Origin: Arcticimaribacter sp965277835
Lineage (GTDB): Bacteria > Bacteroidota > Bacteroidia > Flavobacteriales > Flavobacteriaceae
Direction of reading: 5' to 3'
Assembly (NCBI GenBank): GCA_965277835.1
Contig: OZ255841.1
Coordinates: 1,984,001 to 2,048,000 of the forward strand
DNA length: 64,000 nt
The position numbers were made by a program, and so were the translations under genes. The notes beneath the pieces are model-generated. The model saw nothing but the letters and a program-made list of their open reading frames with translations. It was not told the DNA's origin and searched no databases. Within the stretch, counting starts at the first letter, position 1, and each line of letters opens with the position of its first letter. Shown in pieces: positions 40,949 through 50,410 of the stretch.

Positions 40949-41566
40949 ATGAGTACACAAACAAAAGACACACAAAGCCAAATAACACCAAACCAAGCCA
41001 TATCTCTATTAAAAGAAGGCAATAAAAGATTTTTAAATAAAGAAATGATTAATCGGGATCTTAATCTTCAGGTTAAAGAAACTGAAAATGGTCAATTTCC
41101 TTTTGCTTGTATTTTAGGATGTATTGACTCTAGGGTACCTTCAGAGCTTGTTTTTGATCAAGGTATTGGAGATATATTTAATGTTAGAATTGCAGGAAAT
41201 TTTGTAAATACAGATATTCTTGGAAGCATGGAATTTGCCTGTAAAGTCGCAGGGTCAAAATTAATATTAGTACTAGGACATACGCAGTGTGGAGCAATTA
41301 AAGGAGCGTGTGATGATGTTAAACTAGGAAACCTAACCGATATGTTGGCAAACTTTGATGAATCGTTAAATAATGTCACTTTAGAAGGAGACCGAAGTTC
41401 TAAAAACACCTCATTTGTAGACTTAGTAACTGAAGAAAATGTTAATGTAACTGTTGATAAAATTAAGACTGATAGCCCATTATTAAACGAAATGTTTACC
41501 AATGGCGAAATAGATATCGTTGGAGGTATTTATGATGTTTCAACAGGCAACGTTCGTTTTTTATAA
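40949..41566 (+). CDS. Beta-class carbonic anhydrase
   Basis: 205 residues. Zinc ligands Cys58, His111, Cys114 with the Asp60-Arg62 dyad: CILGCIDSRVPSE and LVLGHTQCGAIKG. Interconverts CO2 and bicarbonate; no signal peptide, so cytosolic. Preceded by a 132-bp intergenic stretch with TATATTCG near 40900 as a weak -7 element. The DUF2490 gene starts 4 bp after its stop. Confidence 0.94.
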   Translation: MSTQTKDTQSQITPNQAISLLKEGNKRFLNKEMINRDLNLQVKETENGQFPFACILGCIDSRVPSELVFDQGIGDIFNVRIAGNFVNTDILGSMEFACKVAGSKLILVLGHTQCGAIKGACDDVKLGNLTDMLANFDESLNNVTLEGDRSSKNTSFVDLVTEENVNVTVDKIKTDSPLLNEMFTNGEIDIVGGIYDVSTGNVRFL

Positions 41567-41570
41567 GTCT

Positions 41571-42257
41571 ATGAAAAAACTAACCTTATTTTTATTTTTG
41601 GCGGCTACTATTACTGGGTATTCTCAATCGGATCGTTTTGGTAATTGGCTAATGTATTTTGGGCAAACTCAGTTAAGCGAAAAATTTAGTTTGCATACAG
41701 AAATTCAATACCGAAATGACGACTTTCTTTTAACTGATATTGAACAACTATTGATTCGTGGAGGATTAAATTATCATTTTTCTAAAAACCTAATGTTTAC
41801 CGCAGGGTATGGTTATATTCCGTCATATCGACTAGAAGATAATTTACTCTCTGCATTCACAGAAGAAGATAGAATATGGCAACAAATTATTGTAAGAAAT
41901 AATCTTAAATCATTTTCATTAGAACACCGATTAAGACAAGAACAAAGATGGATAGGAAGTGTTTATAGAGGACGATTTAGATACCGCATATTGGCTTCAA
42001 TTCCTTTTAGTATAAAAAACCAAAAAAAGTATTCGATTAATTTTTATGATGAAATTTTCTTAAATACAAAGGGCGAAGCTTTCGACAGAAACAGGCTTTT
42101 TGCTTCTCTTGGATATAAGATTAATCCGAAAACATCAGTTCAAGTAGGTATTTTAAATCAAGCTGTGAAGAATAATGATAAATGGTATTTTCAAGTAGCT
42201 ATATTTTTAAAAGGTAGTGTAAAGAAAGAAAAGACAGAACCCGAAGTAAAAGATTAA
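41571..42257 (+). CDS. DUF2490 outer-membrane protein
   Basis: Start at ATG 41571 (MKKLTLFLFLAATITGYSQS), a clean signal peptide; a longer frame reaches back into the carbonic anhydrase gene. 228 residues with alternating beta-strand patterns (SDRFGNWLMYFGQTQLSEKF, SLHTEIQYRN, NLMFTAGYGYIPSYRLED, RYRILASIPF). This is the DUF2490 type of small outer-membrane barrel common in Bacteroidota; function unknown. Confidence 0.83.
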   Translation: MKKLTLFLFLAATITGYSQSDRFGNWLMYFGQTQLSEKFSLHTEIQYRNDDFLLTDIEQLLIRGGLNYHFSKNLMFTAGYGYIPSYRLEDNLLSAFTEEDRIWQQIIVRNNLKSFSLEHRLRQEQRWIGSVYRGRFRYRILASIPFSIKNQKKYSINFYDEIFLNTKGEAFDRNRLFASLGYKINPKTSVQVGILNQAVKNNDKWYFQVAIFLKGSVKKEKTEPEVKD

Positions 42258-42336
42258 GTTTTTTTATAGTAAAGGACATCTTCTAACTAATACATATCAA
42301 CCCTATAACTAGAAGTAAAAGCGGTTTGCTTTAAAA

Positions 42337-43587
42337 TTATAGACCATAAGTACGTTCTGGTGAAAACATATGTATTGGCATAGACAATTTTTTATCTGAA
42401 ATAATTTCAGAAACTAATTTTCCTGTGCCTGGTCCTAAACTCCAGCCCATCATAGCATGTCCAGTAGCCAAAACTAAATTAGAACAAGAGGAATGCCGTC
42501 CAATAAATGGCAATCCGTCTGGCGAAAGCGGTCTAAGTCCACATTTAGCATTTTGTTGATCTTCTAACGAAATTTTGAGTTTTGGGTAATAATTATTTAC
42601 TGCTTTAGCAATGGCATTAACACGGTTCATTTGAATATGATGGTTAATTCCTGATATTTCCATTGTTCCTGCAAAACGTGTAAACCCTTGCATAGGAGTT
42701 ACCGCTACTTTAGACTCCATTAAAATTGCAGGCATCGAAATGTCTGTTGGAGCTTCTACATTAATACTATATCCTTTGCCTGCTTGTACCGATAGTCTAA
42801 TCTGCAATAATTTGAGCAATTCTTCTGTCCAACTTCCTGCCGCAAAAACGACTTCATCAGCTTCAAAATCTCCTTGGTTTGTTTTAACAGCTGTTATTTT
42901 TTTGCCTTGCGTTTTAAAAGATTCAACTAATGTTTGAGTATGTATCTGAACTTTTTTAAGTTTCAAATTTTTAACTAACTCTTCCATAAAAACCCTAGGA
43001 GTTGAATGTGCATCGCAATGATAGTGGTATGCCCCTTGTATATTCATTTTAATATTGGGTTGCAATACATTAACCTCTTCGGCATTAAGTAAAGACACAT
43101 CTAAACCTAATTTCTGGGCTGCTTTCATAACACTATACTCACCTTCTGCCGCCTCATCCGTTTGAAAAGCCATTAAAACTCCTCTATCTTCAAGATGAAA
43201 ATTAAAATCTATCGACTTATGCATTCCATGATAAATTTCTTTGCTCAGTTCATTAATATTTTTAATTACCGAGAGTGAGCGTTCCACATGTTTTTTTGAA
43301 CAAGACCGCATAAATTTCCAACACCAAGAAATTAAGTCCGCATCTAATCGCGGCTTTATATAGAATGGGCTTGACGAATTAAGCATCCATTTTAATCCTT
43401 TAGAAATCATACCAGGAGCTGCAAGGGGGACAATGTGACTAGGAGTTAAATACCCTGCGTTTACAAAAGAAGCCCCTTCGGATATTGTGCCTTTGTCAAG
43501 AACAACAACATCATGCCCTTCTAGTTTTAAAAAATAGGCTGAAGAAAGACCAACAATTCCTCCGCCAATAACAACAATTTTTTTCAT
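42337..43587 (-). CDS. FAD-dependent D-amino-acid dehydrogenase (probable D-hydroxyproline dehydrogenase)
   Basis: 416-residue DadA-like flavoenzyme. The FAD-binding GGGIVGLSSAYFL lies at 8-20, EEVNVLQPNI and FAAGSWTEELLKLL follow, and CGLRPLSPDGLPFIGRHSS precedes the end LATGHAMMGWSLGPGTGKLV. Position directly after a hydroxyproline-epimerase-type gene and in an operon with a DapA-like gene points to oxidation of cis-4-hydroxy-D-proline. The generic D-amino-acid role is the alternative. Confidence 0.85.
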   Translation of the reverse strand: MKKIVVIGGGIVGLSSAYFLKLEGHDVVVLDKGTISEGASFVNAGYLTPSHIVPLAAPGMISKGLKWMLNSSSPFYIKPRLDADLISWCWKFMRSCSKKHVERSLSVIKNINELSKEIYHGMHKSIDFNFHLEDRGVLMAFQTDEAAEGEYSVMKAAQKLGLDVSLLNAEEVNVLQPNIKMNIQGAYHYHCDAHSTPRVFMEELVKNLKLKKVQIHTQTLVESFKTQGKKITAVKTNQGDFEADEVVFAAGSWTEELLKLLQIRLSVQAGKGYSINVEAPTDISMPAILMESKVAVTPMQGFTRFAGTMEISGINHHIQMNRVNAIAKAVNNYYPKLKISLEDQQNAKCGLRPLSPDGLPFIGRHSSCSNLVLATGHAMMGWSLGPGTGKLVSEIISDKKLSMPIHMFSPERTYGL

Positions 43588-43592
43588 TTAAA

Positions 43593-44597
43593 TTAAATTA
43601 CTTGAAATCCTTCTGCATAAGGACTATCTCTATCTATAATAATTGTATTATATCCTGTAACAAATGCACTCCCTTCAATACTAGGATAAATTGCTTTAAA
43701 TGGACCTATTTGGGTTACATCTTCTACTTTGCCAGTAAATTTTGAACCGATAATACTTTCGTGAATAAAACTTGAACCTAGGGTTAAATTACCTTGTGCA
43801 TACCATTGTGCCATTCTAGCAGAGGTTCCTGTTCCACAAGGCGACCTATCTATAGCTTTATCTCCATAAAAAACCGCATTTCGTGCCGTAGAGCTAGAAT
43901 CAATTACACTACCTGTCCATATCACATGGCTACACCCTCTAATATTATTATCTTCTGGATGAACAAACTCTCCGATACGGTTGATTTGTGTTCTGAGTGA
44001 TTTGCTATAGTCTATTAATTTCCCTGCGGTATAATGCTCCATTCCTTTAAAATTATTTTGCACATCAACTATTGCATAGAAATTTCCACCATAAGCCACA
44101 TCAATTGATAATTTTCCTAAGCTAGGGTGTTTTATTTCTAGGTTTGATGCATATAAAAAAGAAGCAATATTAGTGAATTTTACCCGAGTTACTTTTTGCC
44201 CTACCTGTGTGTAAGACGCAATAATTAATCCTGCTGGAGTTTCGACCCGAATAACACCCTTTACTTTTGGTTGTATTATATTTTCTTCAATTAAAATAGT
44301 AATTGTGCCAATTAAACCATGTCCGCACATAGGCAAACAACCACTAGTCTCAATAAATAAAATTGCGACATCATTGCTAGAGTCAATCGGAGGGAAGAAA
44401 AAACTTCCGCTCATCATATCGTGCCCTCGTGGTTCAAACATAAGTCCTTTTCTAATCCAATCAAATTCCTCTAAAAAATGAAGTCTTTTTTCCATCATGG
44501 AATTTCCTTTAAGTTTGGGTGTCGGAGCAGTTACTACACGAACAGGATTCCCAGCAGTATTTCCATCAATACAAGTAAATTTTATGACTCTATTCAT
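43593..44597 (-). CDS. Proline racemase family protein, probable 4-hydroxyproline 2-epimerase
   Basis: 334 residues. Both catalytic Cys are present, Cys91 (LPMCGHGLIG) and Cys254 (RSPCGTGTSA), which excludes the trans-3-hydroxyproline dehydratase class where one is replaced. The His in MCGH is the residue seen in hydroxyproline epimerases more than in proline racemase. It would convert trans-4-hydroxy-L-proline to the cis-D form for the dehydrogenase that follows 5 bp later. Start overlaps the DUF885 stop by 8 bp. Confidence 0.88.
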   Translation of the reverse strand: MNRVIKFTCIDGNTAGNPVRVVTAPTPKLKGNSMMEKRLHFLEEFDWIRKGLMFEPRGHDMMSGSFFFPPIDSSNDVAILFIETSGCLPMCGHGLIGTITILIEENIIQPKVKGVIRVETPAGLIIASYTQVGQKVTRVKFTNIASFLYASNLEIKHPSLGKLSIDVAYGGNFYAIVDVQNNFKGMEHYTAGKLIDYSKSLRTQINRIGEFVHPEDNNIRGCSHVIWTGSVIDSSSTARNAVFYGDKAIDRSPCGTGTSARMAQWYAQGNLTLGSSFIHESIIGSKFTGKVEDVTQIGPFKAIYPSIEGSAFVTGYNTIIIDRDSPYAEGFQVI

Positions 44598-46314
44598 TCA
44601 ATTTTTGCTCAATATAAGTTTCCACCTCTTTCTCCATTAGGGGGAGAGTTAGCGTACCTTTTTGTAATATAATATTATGAAACTCTCTAATATCGAATTG
44701 CTCTCCTAGAGCAGCTTCTGTTTTCTGGCGAAGTTCAGAAATTTTTAATTCTCCAACTTTATAAGCAAGGGCTTGCCCAGGCCATGAAATATAGCGATCG
44801 ACCTCAGTGTTTATTTCATGGAAAGATAAAGCTGTGTTCGACGACATATACTCAACTGCTTGTTCTTTTGTCCATCCAAAAGCATGAATCCCTGTATCTA
44901 CAACCAAACGGCAAGCTCTCCACATAGAATAAGTTAATTGTCCAAATCGTTCATAAGGGGTAGTATAAATCCCCATTTCGGCAGCTAATTTTTCGGTATA
45001 TAATCCCCAGCCCTCTCCATAAGCAGATAAATAAAGAGACCGTCTAAAACTGGGAATAGTTTTTGGTAGTTCAGAATTTAAAGCCATTTGTAAATGATGC
45101 CCAGGAACAGCCTCGTGTGCTGTTAGGGCAGGTAATACATATAAAGGGCGACTATTTAAATTATATGTATTAACCCAGTAATAGCCAGGGTTAGTACTCT
45201 TTGGTTTTGTTGGGATATACCTACCTCCAGTATATTTGGGTGCAATAGCATCGGGGACCGGAGCAACTCCATAAGGCGTTCTTGGTAAGGTTTTAAAATA
45301 TCGTGGAAGTTGTTCATCTAAGCGTTTGGCAATATCCCTTGCACGCATTAAAAGCTCGGCGCCTGTAGTTGCATAAAATTGCTTATCTGTTCGCAAAAAA
45401 TATAAAAACTGTTCAAAACTACCTTTAAAACCTACTTCTTTAATAATGTCGTTCATTGCGGCTTTAATTTTCTTAACTTCTTCTAACCCCAAGTTATGAA
45501 CTTCTTGAGCATTCATTTCTAAAGTTGTGTAATAGGCTATCCTATTCTTATAAAAAGCGTCTCCATTTGGGGTTTGGCTTACTCCAATTTCTTTTCTTGT
45601 TTTAGGATAATATTCGTCTTCGAAAAAAGTTTGAATCTTTTGAAAAGAGGGTATAACAGCTGCTTGAATTGTTTCTTTAGCAAGTTTAGTAATTGAATCC
45701 TTTTCTGAAGGACTTAATTGTTCTGGGAGTTGTAAAAAAGGAGAAAAGTAAAAATTTTCTTCTGCCGTTTCCGTAATATGTTTTTTATAACTTGTTTCAT
45801 ATCCTTTAAAAATAATTAAAGGTTGAGAAACGCCTTCAGCAAGACCTTTTCGAAGCAGCACTAAATTTTGATCTACAAATAAAGGGATGGATTTAAGCAT
45901 TTTGATATAATTCTCTATTTGCTTTTTATTTGATAACGCTCGAACTCGATACACCAAACTATTATGAAAACCCGAGTCGGATAAAATTGGGTTTAAATGC
46001 ATTTTATATTCAAAATATGCTAAATGATCTTTTAATAAAAATGTGAGTAATTCTAGTGAAATTTTATCTTCAGGCGAAAGCTCCTTATCTGAAATTAGTT
46101 CTATTTCCTTTAGTAAACCCGAATAAAATTGATACTCTGCTAAATACCGTTCTTCGGAGTGGTTACCTAAAGGGAATTTTTTAGAGTCATATGGTTCATA
46201 ATCCTCATACGCTTTAATTACGTTATGTAATGCAGATGGTTTATCTTCTGTTTGAGGCGAGCAGCAAGCCACTGCAAAGGCAATAACAGATATAATTAAT
46301 AAGAACTTTTTCAT
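44590..46314 (-). CDS. DUF885 family lipoprotein (putative metallopeptidase)
   Basis: 574 residues with a lipoprotein signal (MKKFLLIISVIAFAVACC). The DUF885 core has HEAVPGHHLQ (about residues 400-409), a motif resembling the HExxH zinc site of peptidases, followed by an E-containing helix AYGEGWGLYTEKLA. GLEEVKKIKAAMN lies earlier. Family members tested elsewhere are peptidases. In this operon it could release hydroxyproline-containing peptides outside the cell membrane. Confidence 0.85.
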   Translation of the reverse strand: MKKFLLIISVIAFAVACCSPQTEDKPSALHNVIKAYEDYEPYDSKKFPLGNHSEERYLAEYQFYSGLLKEIELISDKELSPEDKISLELLTFLLKDHLAYFEYKMHLNPILSDSGFHNSLVYRVRALSNKKQIENYIKMLKSIPLFVDQNLVLLRKGLAEGVSQPLIIFKGYETSYKKHITETAEENFYFSPFLQLPEQLSPSEKDSITKLAKETIQAAVIPSFQKIQTFFEDEYYPKTRKEIGVSQTPNGDAFYKNRIAYYTTLEMNAQEVHNLGLEEVKKIKAAMNDIIKEVGFKGSFEQFLYFLRTDKQFYATTGAELLMRARDIAKRLDEQLPRYFKTLPRTPYGVAPVPDAIAPKYTGGRYIPTKPKSTNPGYYWVNTYNLNSRPLYVLPALTAHEAVPGHHLQMALNSELPKTIPSFRRSLYLSAYGEGWGLYTEKLAAEMGIYTTPYERFGQLTYSMWRACRLVVDTGIHAFGWTKEQAVEYMSSNTALSFHEINTEVDRYISWPGQALAYKVGELKISELRQKTEAALGEQFDIREFHNIILQKGTLTLPLMEKEVETYIEQKLNE

Positions 46315-46325
46315 ATTGTGTTTTT

Positions 46326-47243
46326 TTATAATAGTGATTTATAATCTCCTAACTCAGGGCGGTTCGCTAACGAATTATCAATTATTTTTTGAACCCTATT
46401 TCGTTCTTCTCCGCTCAACATTACCCTTGGTTTTCTAACGTATCCTGTGCCAATTCCTGTAGCGCGCTCACACTGTTTTATATTTTGAACTAATTGCGGA
46501 GAAATATCTAATTCTAGTAAAGGCATAAACCAACGATAAATAGCCAGAGCTTCTTCAATTTTTTTAGCTTTAGTATATGCATATATAGCAACTGTTTCTT
46601 TCGGAAAAGCATCAACCAAACCTGCAACCCATCCATCGGCACCCATTATTAAACTTTCCATAGCTAAAGTATCCACTCCGCATAAAATTTTATATCGTTT
46701 GCCAAATCGATTAATCATACGAGTGACATTTGAAATATCGCGAGTAGATTCTTTTACTGCTTCAATATTTGAGTGTTGTTGAAGTTCATCGAACATGTCT
46801 AATGTGACTTCAATTTTATAATCAATAGGATTGTTATAAATCATTATCGGAAGGCTTGTTGAGTTAGCAATTGCCGAAAAATAAGTAACCGTTTCTTCAT
46901 CGGTAGCCTTATAGCGCATTGGAGGGAGCAACATCAATCCATCCGCTCCATTTGCTTCAGCGGCTTGGGCTACTTCAATTGCTTCATAAGTAGATTGCTC
47001 TGCTATATTAATAATAATCGGCACTTTACCCGAGATTACCTCTTGGGATTTTTTAAGTAGGTTTATTTTTTCTTTGGGCGTAAGTGTACTTGCTTCCCCC
47101 AAAGTTCCTCCTAAAATAATACCATGAACACCCGCATCTAACTGGGCTAAAAGATTAATTTCAAAAGCATCAAGATTAAGATTTTCGTTTACATCAAATT
47201 GTGTAGTTATTGCAGGCATAACGCCTTCCCAATTAAATTTCAT
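46326..47243 (-). CDS. Dihydrodipicolinate synthase family protein, probable hydroxyproline pathway deaminase
   Basis: 305-residue class I aldolase-fold protein. It shows GGTLGEASTLTPKEK (about 42-56), the Tyr in MIYNNPIDYK, and the Schiff-base Lys in IEAVKESTRD. True DapA is usually shorter and has a different context. In hydroxyproline catabolism a DapA homologue dehydrates and deaminates pyrroline-4-hydroxy-2-carboxylate to 2-oxoglutarate semialdehyde, which fits this operon. First gene of the four-gene unit; 205 bp without a gene lie upstream. Confidence 0.85.
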   Translation of the reverse strand: MKFNWEGVMPAITTQFDVNENLNLDAFEINLLAQLDAGVHGIILGGTLGEASTLTPKEKINLLKKSQEVISGKVPIIINIAEQSTYEAIEVAQAAEANGADGLMLLPPMRYKATDEETVTYFSAIANSTSLPIMIYNNPIDYKIEVTLDMFDELQQHSNIEAVKESTRDISNVTRMINRFGKRYKILCGVDTLAMESLIMGADGWVAGLVDAFPKETVAIYAYTKAKKIEEALAIYRWFMPLLELDISPQLVQNIKQCERATGIGTGYVRKPRVMLSGEERNRVQKIIDNSLANRPELGDYKSLL

Positions 47244-47448
47244 AATACGTGTATTTTATTAAAGGTCAATGTAAATAAATTTCTATAAATTTATACTATT
47301 CAAAAATAATTAATGAATATTGACTCTATGGATTGGCAAGAAAATGCCACAGGTTTTTGATTTATTATTCAAAGAATTCACAAATATTTAGAACCAAATA
47401 CGACTATATTATAAATGACTAATTAGGTTAGTCTTCTATAAAAAAAAG

Positions 47449-48126
47449 TCATTGCTTAACATACTCTTCTTTGAGTATCTGCAGGTCTTCCCAAAGAGTT
47501 TTCATTTCGACTTCGTTGGTACCGTCATAGTAACCCCTAATTCTACGGTCGGGGTCGACTAAAACAAAATTCTCGGTATGAATCATATCAAAAGGACCGC
47601 CATCTCCATCATCTTTCACTACAAAATAAGACTTGCGGGCGAGTTTGTAAATTTCTTTTTTATCTCCTGTTAATAAATTCCAATGTTGGTCTAAAACACC
47701 TTTTTCGAGCGCATATTTTTTGAGCTGTGCCACAGAGTCGATATCGGGTGTAACGCTAAAAGAAAGTAATTTAACCTGAGAACTTGATTTAATTTTCTCT
47801 TGTATTTTTGCCATATTATCTGTCATTATAGGACAAATAGATGGACAGGTCGTAAAAAAGAAATCGACAATAGTAATTTTTTTGTCATAGTCTTTTTGTG
47901 TAATGGTTTTTCCGTTTTGATTGATTAACGCAAAGTCGCTTACGCGATGATTTCTTTTAATGTGTTGTAGCGTGCTATCAACCAGTTCATAATGTATTTT
48001 GGCAGGCTGAAAAACAGGAAGTCTTTTTTTTGGTTTTAGAGCATTATAAAACAATACCAATGTAATAGCAGAGAATAAAGAAAACGAAATAATAAAAGCT
48101 CTATATTTTTTAAAAAAATCACCCAT
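47449..48126 (-). CDS. SCO family copper chaperone/thioredoxin-like protein
   Basis: 225 residues with an N-terminal membrane anchor (about 10-27) and a thioredoxin-fold domain outside. The copper/redox motif CPSIC is in FFTTCPSICPIM, and the third ligand His is in DMIHTENFVLVDP. Helps assemble the CuA centre of cytochrome oxidase. No oxidase genes are in the window. Confidence 0.93.
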   Translation of the reverse strand: MGDFFKKYRAFIISFSLFSAITLVLFYNALKPKKRLPVFQPAKIHYELVDSTLQHIKRNHRVSDFALINQNGKTITQKDYDKKITIVDFFFTTCPSICPIMTDNMAKIQEKIKSSSQVKLLSFSVTPDIDSVAQLKKYALEKGVLDQHWNLLTGDKKEIYKLARKSYFVVKDDGDGGPFDMIHTENFVLVDPDRRIRGYYDGTNEVEMKTLWEDLQILKEEYVKQ

Positions 48127-48240
48127 GAGAAATTAATGATAAAAGTACGCATTTTGTTAAAAGAAATTAAAATACCTCTCTAGAGGTTAGTTGAGAGCGA
48201 AAATCAGTATTTTTGGATTTTTATTTTTAAAACTCACTAT

Positions 48241-49557
48241 ATGAGTCCAATCATTATAAAAGGTATTCAGTTACTTCTTAGCTTATCTATATTAGTTATC
48301 CTTCATGAATTAGGGCATTTTATTCCTGCTAAACTTTTTAAAACTCGTGTCGAAAAATTTTATTTGTTTTTTGATGTAAAGTTTTCACTGTTTAAAAAGA
48401 AAATAGGGGAGACCGTTTATGGGATAGGATGGCTTCCATTAGGTGGTTATGTTAAAATTGCAGGAATGATTGATGAGAGTATGGATAAAGAGCAAATGAA
48501 ACAACCTCCACAACCTTGGGAGTTTCGTTCTAAACCTGCGTGGCAACGTTTAATTATTATGTTGGGTGGGGTTATTGTTAATTTTATTCTTGGGTTTTTA
48601 ATTTATGCCATGATTCTTTTTGTTTGGGGTAAAGATACTTTGACAAACGAAGCGATTCCTAACGGGATGGCAGTATCAGAACTGGCAAAAGAAATTGGCT
48701 TTAGAGATGGAGATAAAATATTGAAAGTAGATGGGCAAGAGCTAGATAATGTGTTGATGATAAATAGAGATTTGTTTTTGCGTTCGGTAAATGAGGTAGA
48801 TGTATTACATATCGATGGTACAAAAGAGACGATTATAATACCAGAAGGGATAGGATCTAAAATGTTTAAGTCGGGGGACTTAAAACCCTTTACACTTCTT
48901 ATACCTCCATCAATTGATGTTGAAGAAAACGGGCCAGCTGCAATAGCAGGACTGGTAAAAGGAGACTTTATTACACAAGTTAATGGAGTTGAAATAAATA
49001 GTTTTTCATTTTTAGTAGAACACCTTAAAGAGCAACAATACGACACTTTAGTAGTTGATATAAAAAGAGGCGAAAATCAAGTGTTTTCAAAAACTATATA
49101 TCCTCGCAAAGACGGTACAATTGGAGTTAAATATTTAAGTTCAATTGAATATACTCACGTTGATTTGAGTTTGGGAGAAAGCATCATAGGAGGCGCTTCG
49201 TATGGATACTGGACTTTACATGATTATGCAGCTCAATTCAAATATGTGTTTACTAAAAAAGGAGCTACACAAGTAGGTGGGTTTGCAGCGATAGGGAATT
49301 TATTTCCTGCAGAATGGGACTGGAGAGGTTTTTGGGCGAGTACTGCTTTAATTTCAATTATTTTGGCTTTTATGAATGTATTACCAATCCCTGCTTTAGA
49401 TGGAGGTCATGTAATGTTTTTATTATATGAGATGATTAGCGGAAGGAAACCAAATGATAAATTTATGGAATATGCCCAAATGTTTGGTTTCTTTTTATTG
49501 TTAGCAATTCTTATTTTTGCTAATGGTAATGATGTATATCGAGCTATATTTGAATAA
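48241..49557 (+). CDS. rseP: RIP metalloprotease RseP (site-2 protease)
   Basis: Intramembrane protease that cuts anti-sigma factors and signal remnants. 438 residues. HELGH at 22-26 in the first membrane helix; a PDZ domain near 205-285 (AIAGLVKGDFITQVNGVEI); and the conserved NVLPIPALDGGHVMF with the Asp ligand near 383. Four membrane helices as usual. Divergent from the SCO gene with about 115 bp between them. Confidence 0.95.
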   Translation: MSPIIIKGIQLLLSLSILVILHELGHFIPAKLFKTRVEKFYLFFDVKFSLFKKKIGETVYGIGWLPLGGYVKIAGMIDESMDKEQMKQPPQPWEFRSKPAWQRLIIMLGGVIVNFILGFLIYAMILFVWGKDTLTNEAIPNGMAVSELAKEIGFRDGDKILKVDGQELDNVLMINRDLFLRSVNEVDVLHIDGTKETIIIPEGIGSKMFKSGDLKPFTLLIPPSIDVEENGPAAIAGLVKGDFITQVNGVEINSFSFLVEHLKEQQYDTLVVDIKRGENQVFSKTIYPRKDGTIGVKYLSSIEYTHVDLSLGESIIGGASYGYWTLHDYAAQFKYVFTKKGATQVGGFAAIGNLFPAEWDWRGFWASTALISIILAFMNVLPIPALDGGHVMFLLYEMISGRKPNDKFMEYAQMFGFFLLLAILIFANGNDVYRAIFE

Positions 49558-49628
49558 TATTGCAGTACATAATTATTTAAAATAAAACGGTTTTAAAATA
49601 AAAAGTTCAATCAAACCCAAACATTTTT

Positions 49629-49636
49629 TATATTTG
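49629..49636 (+). promoter_or_regulatory. -7 element of the secreted acidic protein gene
   Basis: TATATTTG, exact TAnnTTTG, 24 bases before the ATG at 49661; no clear -33. Confidence 0.45.
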
Positions 49637-49660
49637 GGGTGTATATTAAAAATAGTATCA

Positions 49661-50113
49661 ATGAAAAAGTTTATCTCTCTGTTATTTATCTGTTTTTTCA
49701 CTACTGTGTTTACAACAATAGTAGTTGCTCAAGAAACTAAAAAAGTATTAATTGAAGATTTTATAAAAGAACACAATAGTTTTGAAGTTCAGGATGATGG
49801 CGAAGTAAGGCCTATTAATGATGCTGAAATCAATAAAAAAATTAAGTTCTTTGTTGAAGAAAAGTACTCGAATGTTGAATTTACTAGAAACATCATTTGG
49901 GATTCCTACGAAACTTTTTTAAGTCCATACGATTCATATCATTATCACACTTTTTTCGTTCAAGTGAAAGCAGTAGATATAGATAGATTAAAGTATCTTG
50001 AGGTAATTTATAACCCTGAAACACTTAAGGTAACTAGTAATTTTGAATGGAACGAAGAGGAAGAGGAGTTTTTAGAAGTAGAAGAAGAAACTGAAGGCGA
50101 CGAAAATTTGTAA
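49661..50113 (+). CDS. Secreted acidic protein of unknown function
   Basis: 150 residues from ATG 49661 (MKKFISLLFICFFTTVFTTI, signal peptide ending near VVAQE). The mature protein is acidic with a Glu-rich tail (about 20 residues, EEEEEFLEVEEETEGDE). The middle (FVEEKYSNVEFTRNIIWDSYET) suggests a small mixed fold. I recognise no family. It lies between rseP and tRNA-Asn and has its own promoter-like element. Confidence 0.7.
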   Translation: MKKFISLLFICFFTTVFTTIVVAQETKKVLIEDFIKEHNSFEVQDDGEVRPINDAEINKKIKFFVEEKYSNVEFTRNIIWDSYETFLSPYDSYHYHTFFVQVKAVDIDRLKYLEVIYNPETLKVTSNFEWNEEEEEFLEVEEETEGDENL

Positions 50114-50130
50114 AAACCATTAATTAGCTC

Positions 50131-50160
50131 TTTGGTTTTTATTTGATTTGTTTATATTTG
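50131..50160 (+). promoter_or_regulatory. tRNA-Asn promoter
   Basis: TTTG (50131-50134), 18-base spacer, TATATTTG (50153-50160); both elements match consensus, ending 16 bases before the tRNA. Confidence 0.75.
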
Positions 50161-50176
50161 CACCCACTTTAAATAG

Positions 50177-50250
50177 TCCTCCTTAGCTCAGTTGGTTAGA
50201 GCATCTGACTGTTAATCAGAGGGTCCTTGGTTCGAGCCCAAGAGGAGGAG
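50177..50250 (+). tRNA. tRNA-Asn (anticodon GTT)
   Basis: 74 nt; acceptor TCCTCCT with AGGAGGA; anticodon GTT in CTGTTAATC; no encoded CCA. Confidence 0.97.
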
Positions 50251-50264
50251 CAAAAAGCATATAG

Positions 50265-50294
50265 AAGACTTTACAGAAATGTAAAGTCTTTTTT
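50265..50294 (+). terminator. Terminator after tRNA-Asn
   Basis: 10-bp stem AAGACTTTAC (50265-50274) with GTAAAGTCTT (50281-50290), 6-base loop, then a T-run. Confidence 0.85.
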
Positions 50295-50410
50295 GTGTTA
50301 AAATTAAATTTTGATATATCAAATCTTCATTTACTCCAAAATTAAACAACATTATCTCCCAGCTATTTTTGCTTTTTAAGTACATTTGTTTTTTAAAATC
50401 ATTCTAAATA

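Noticed and set aside
42310..42336. AAAGC-GCTTT mini-hairpin between the DUF2490 and dehydrogenase genes
   Set aside because: Five-base stem only; expected by chance in AT-rich DNA.
47400..47448. GACTAA-TTAGTC inverted repeat after the SCO gene as a terminator
   Set aside because: Only six pairs and no U-tract; too weak to list.
48603..49046. 147-codon minus-strand frame inside rseP
   Set aside because: It is antisense to the conserved PDZ region; composition is Ser/Ile-rich and no motif is visible.
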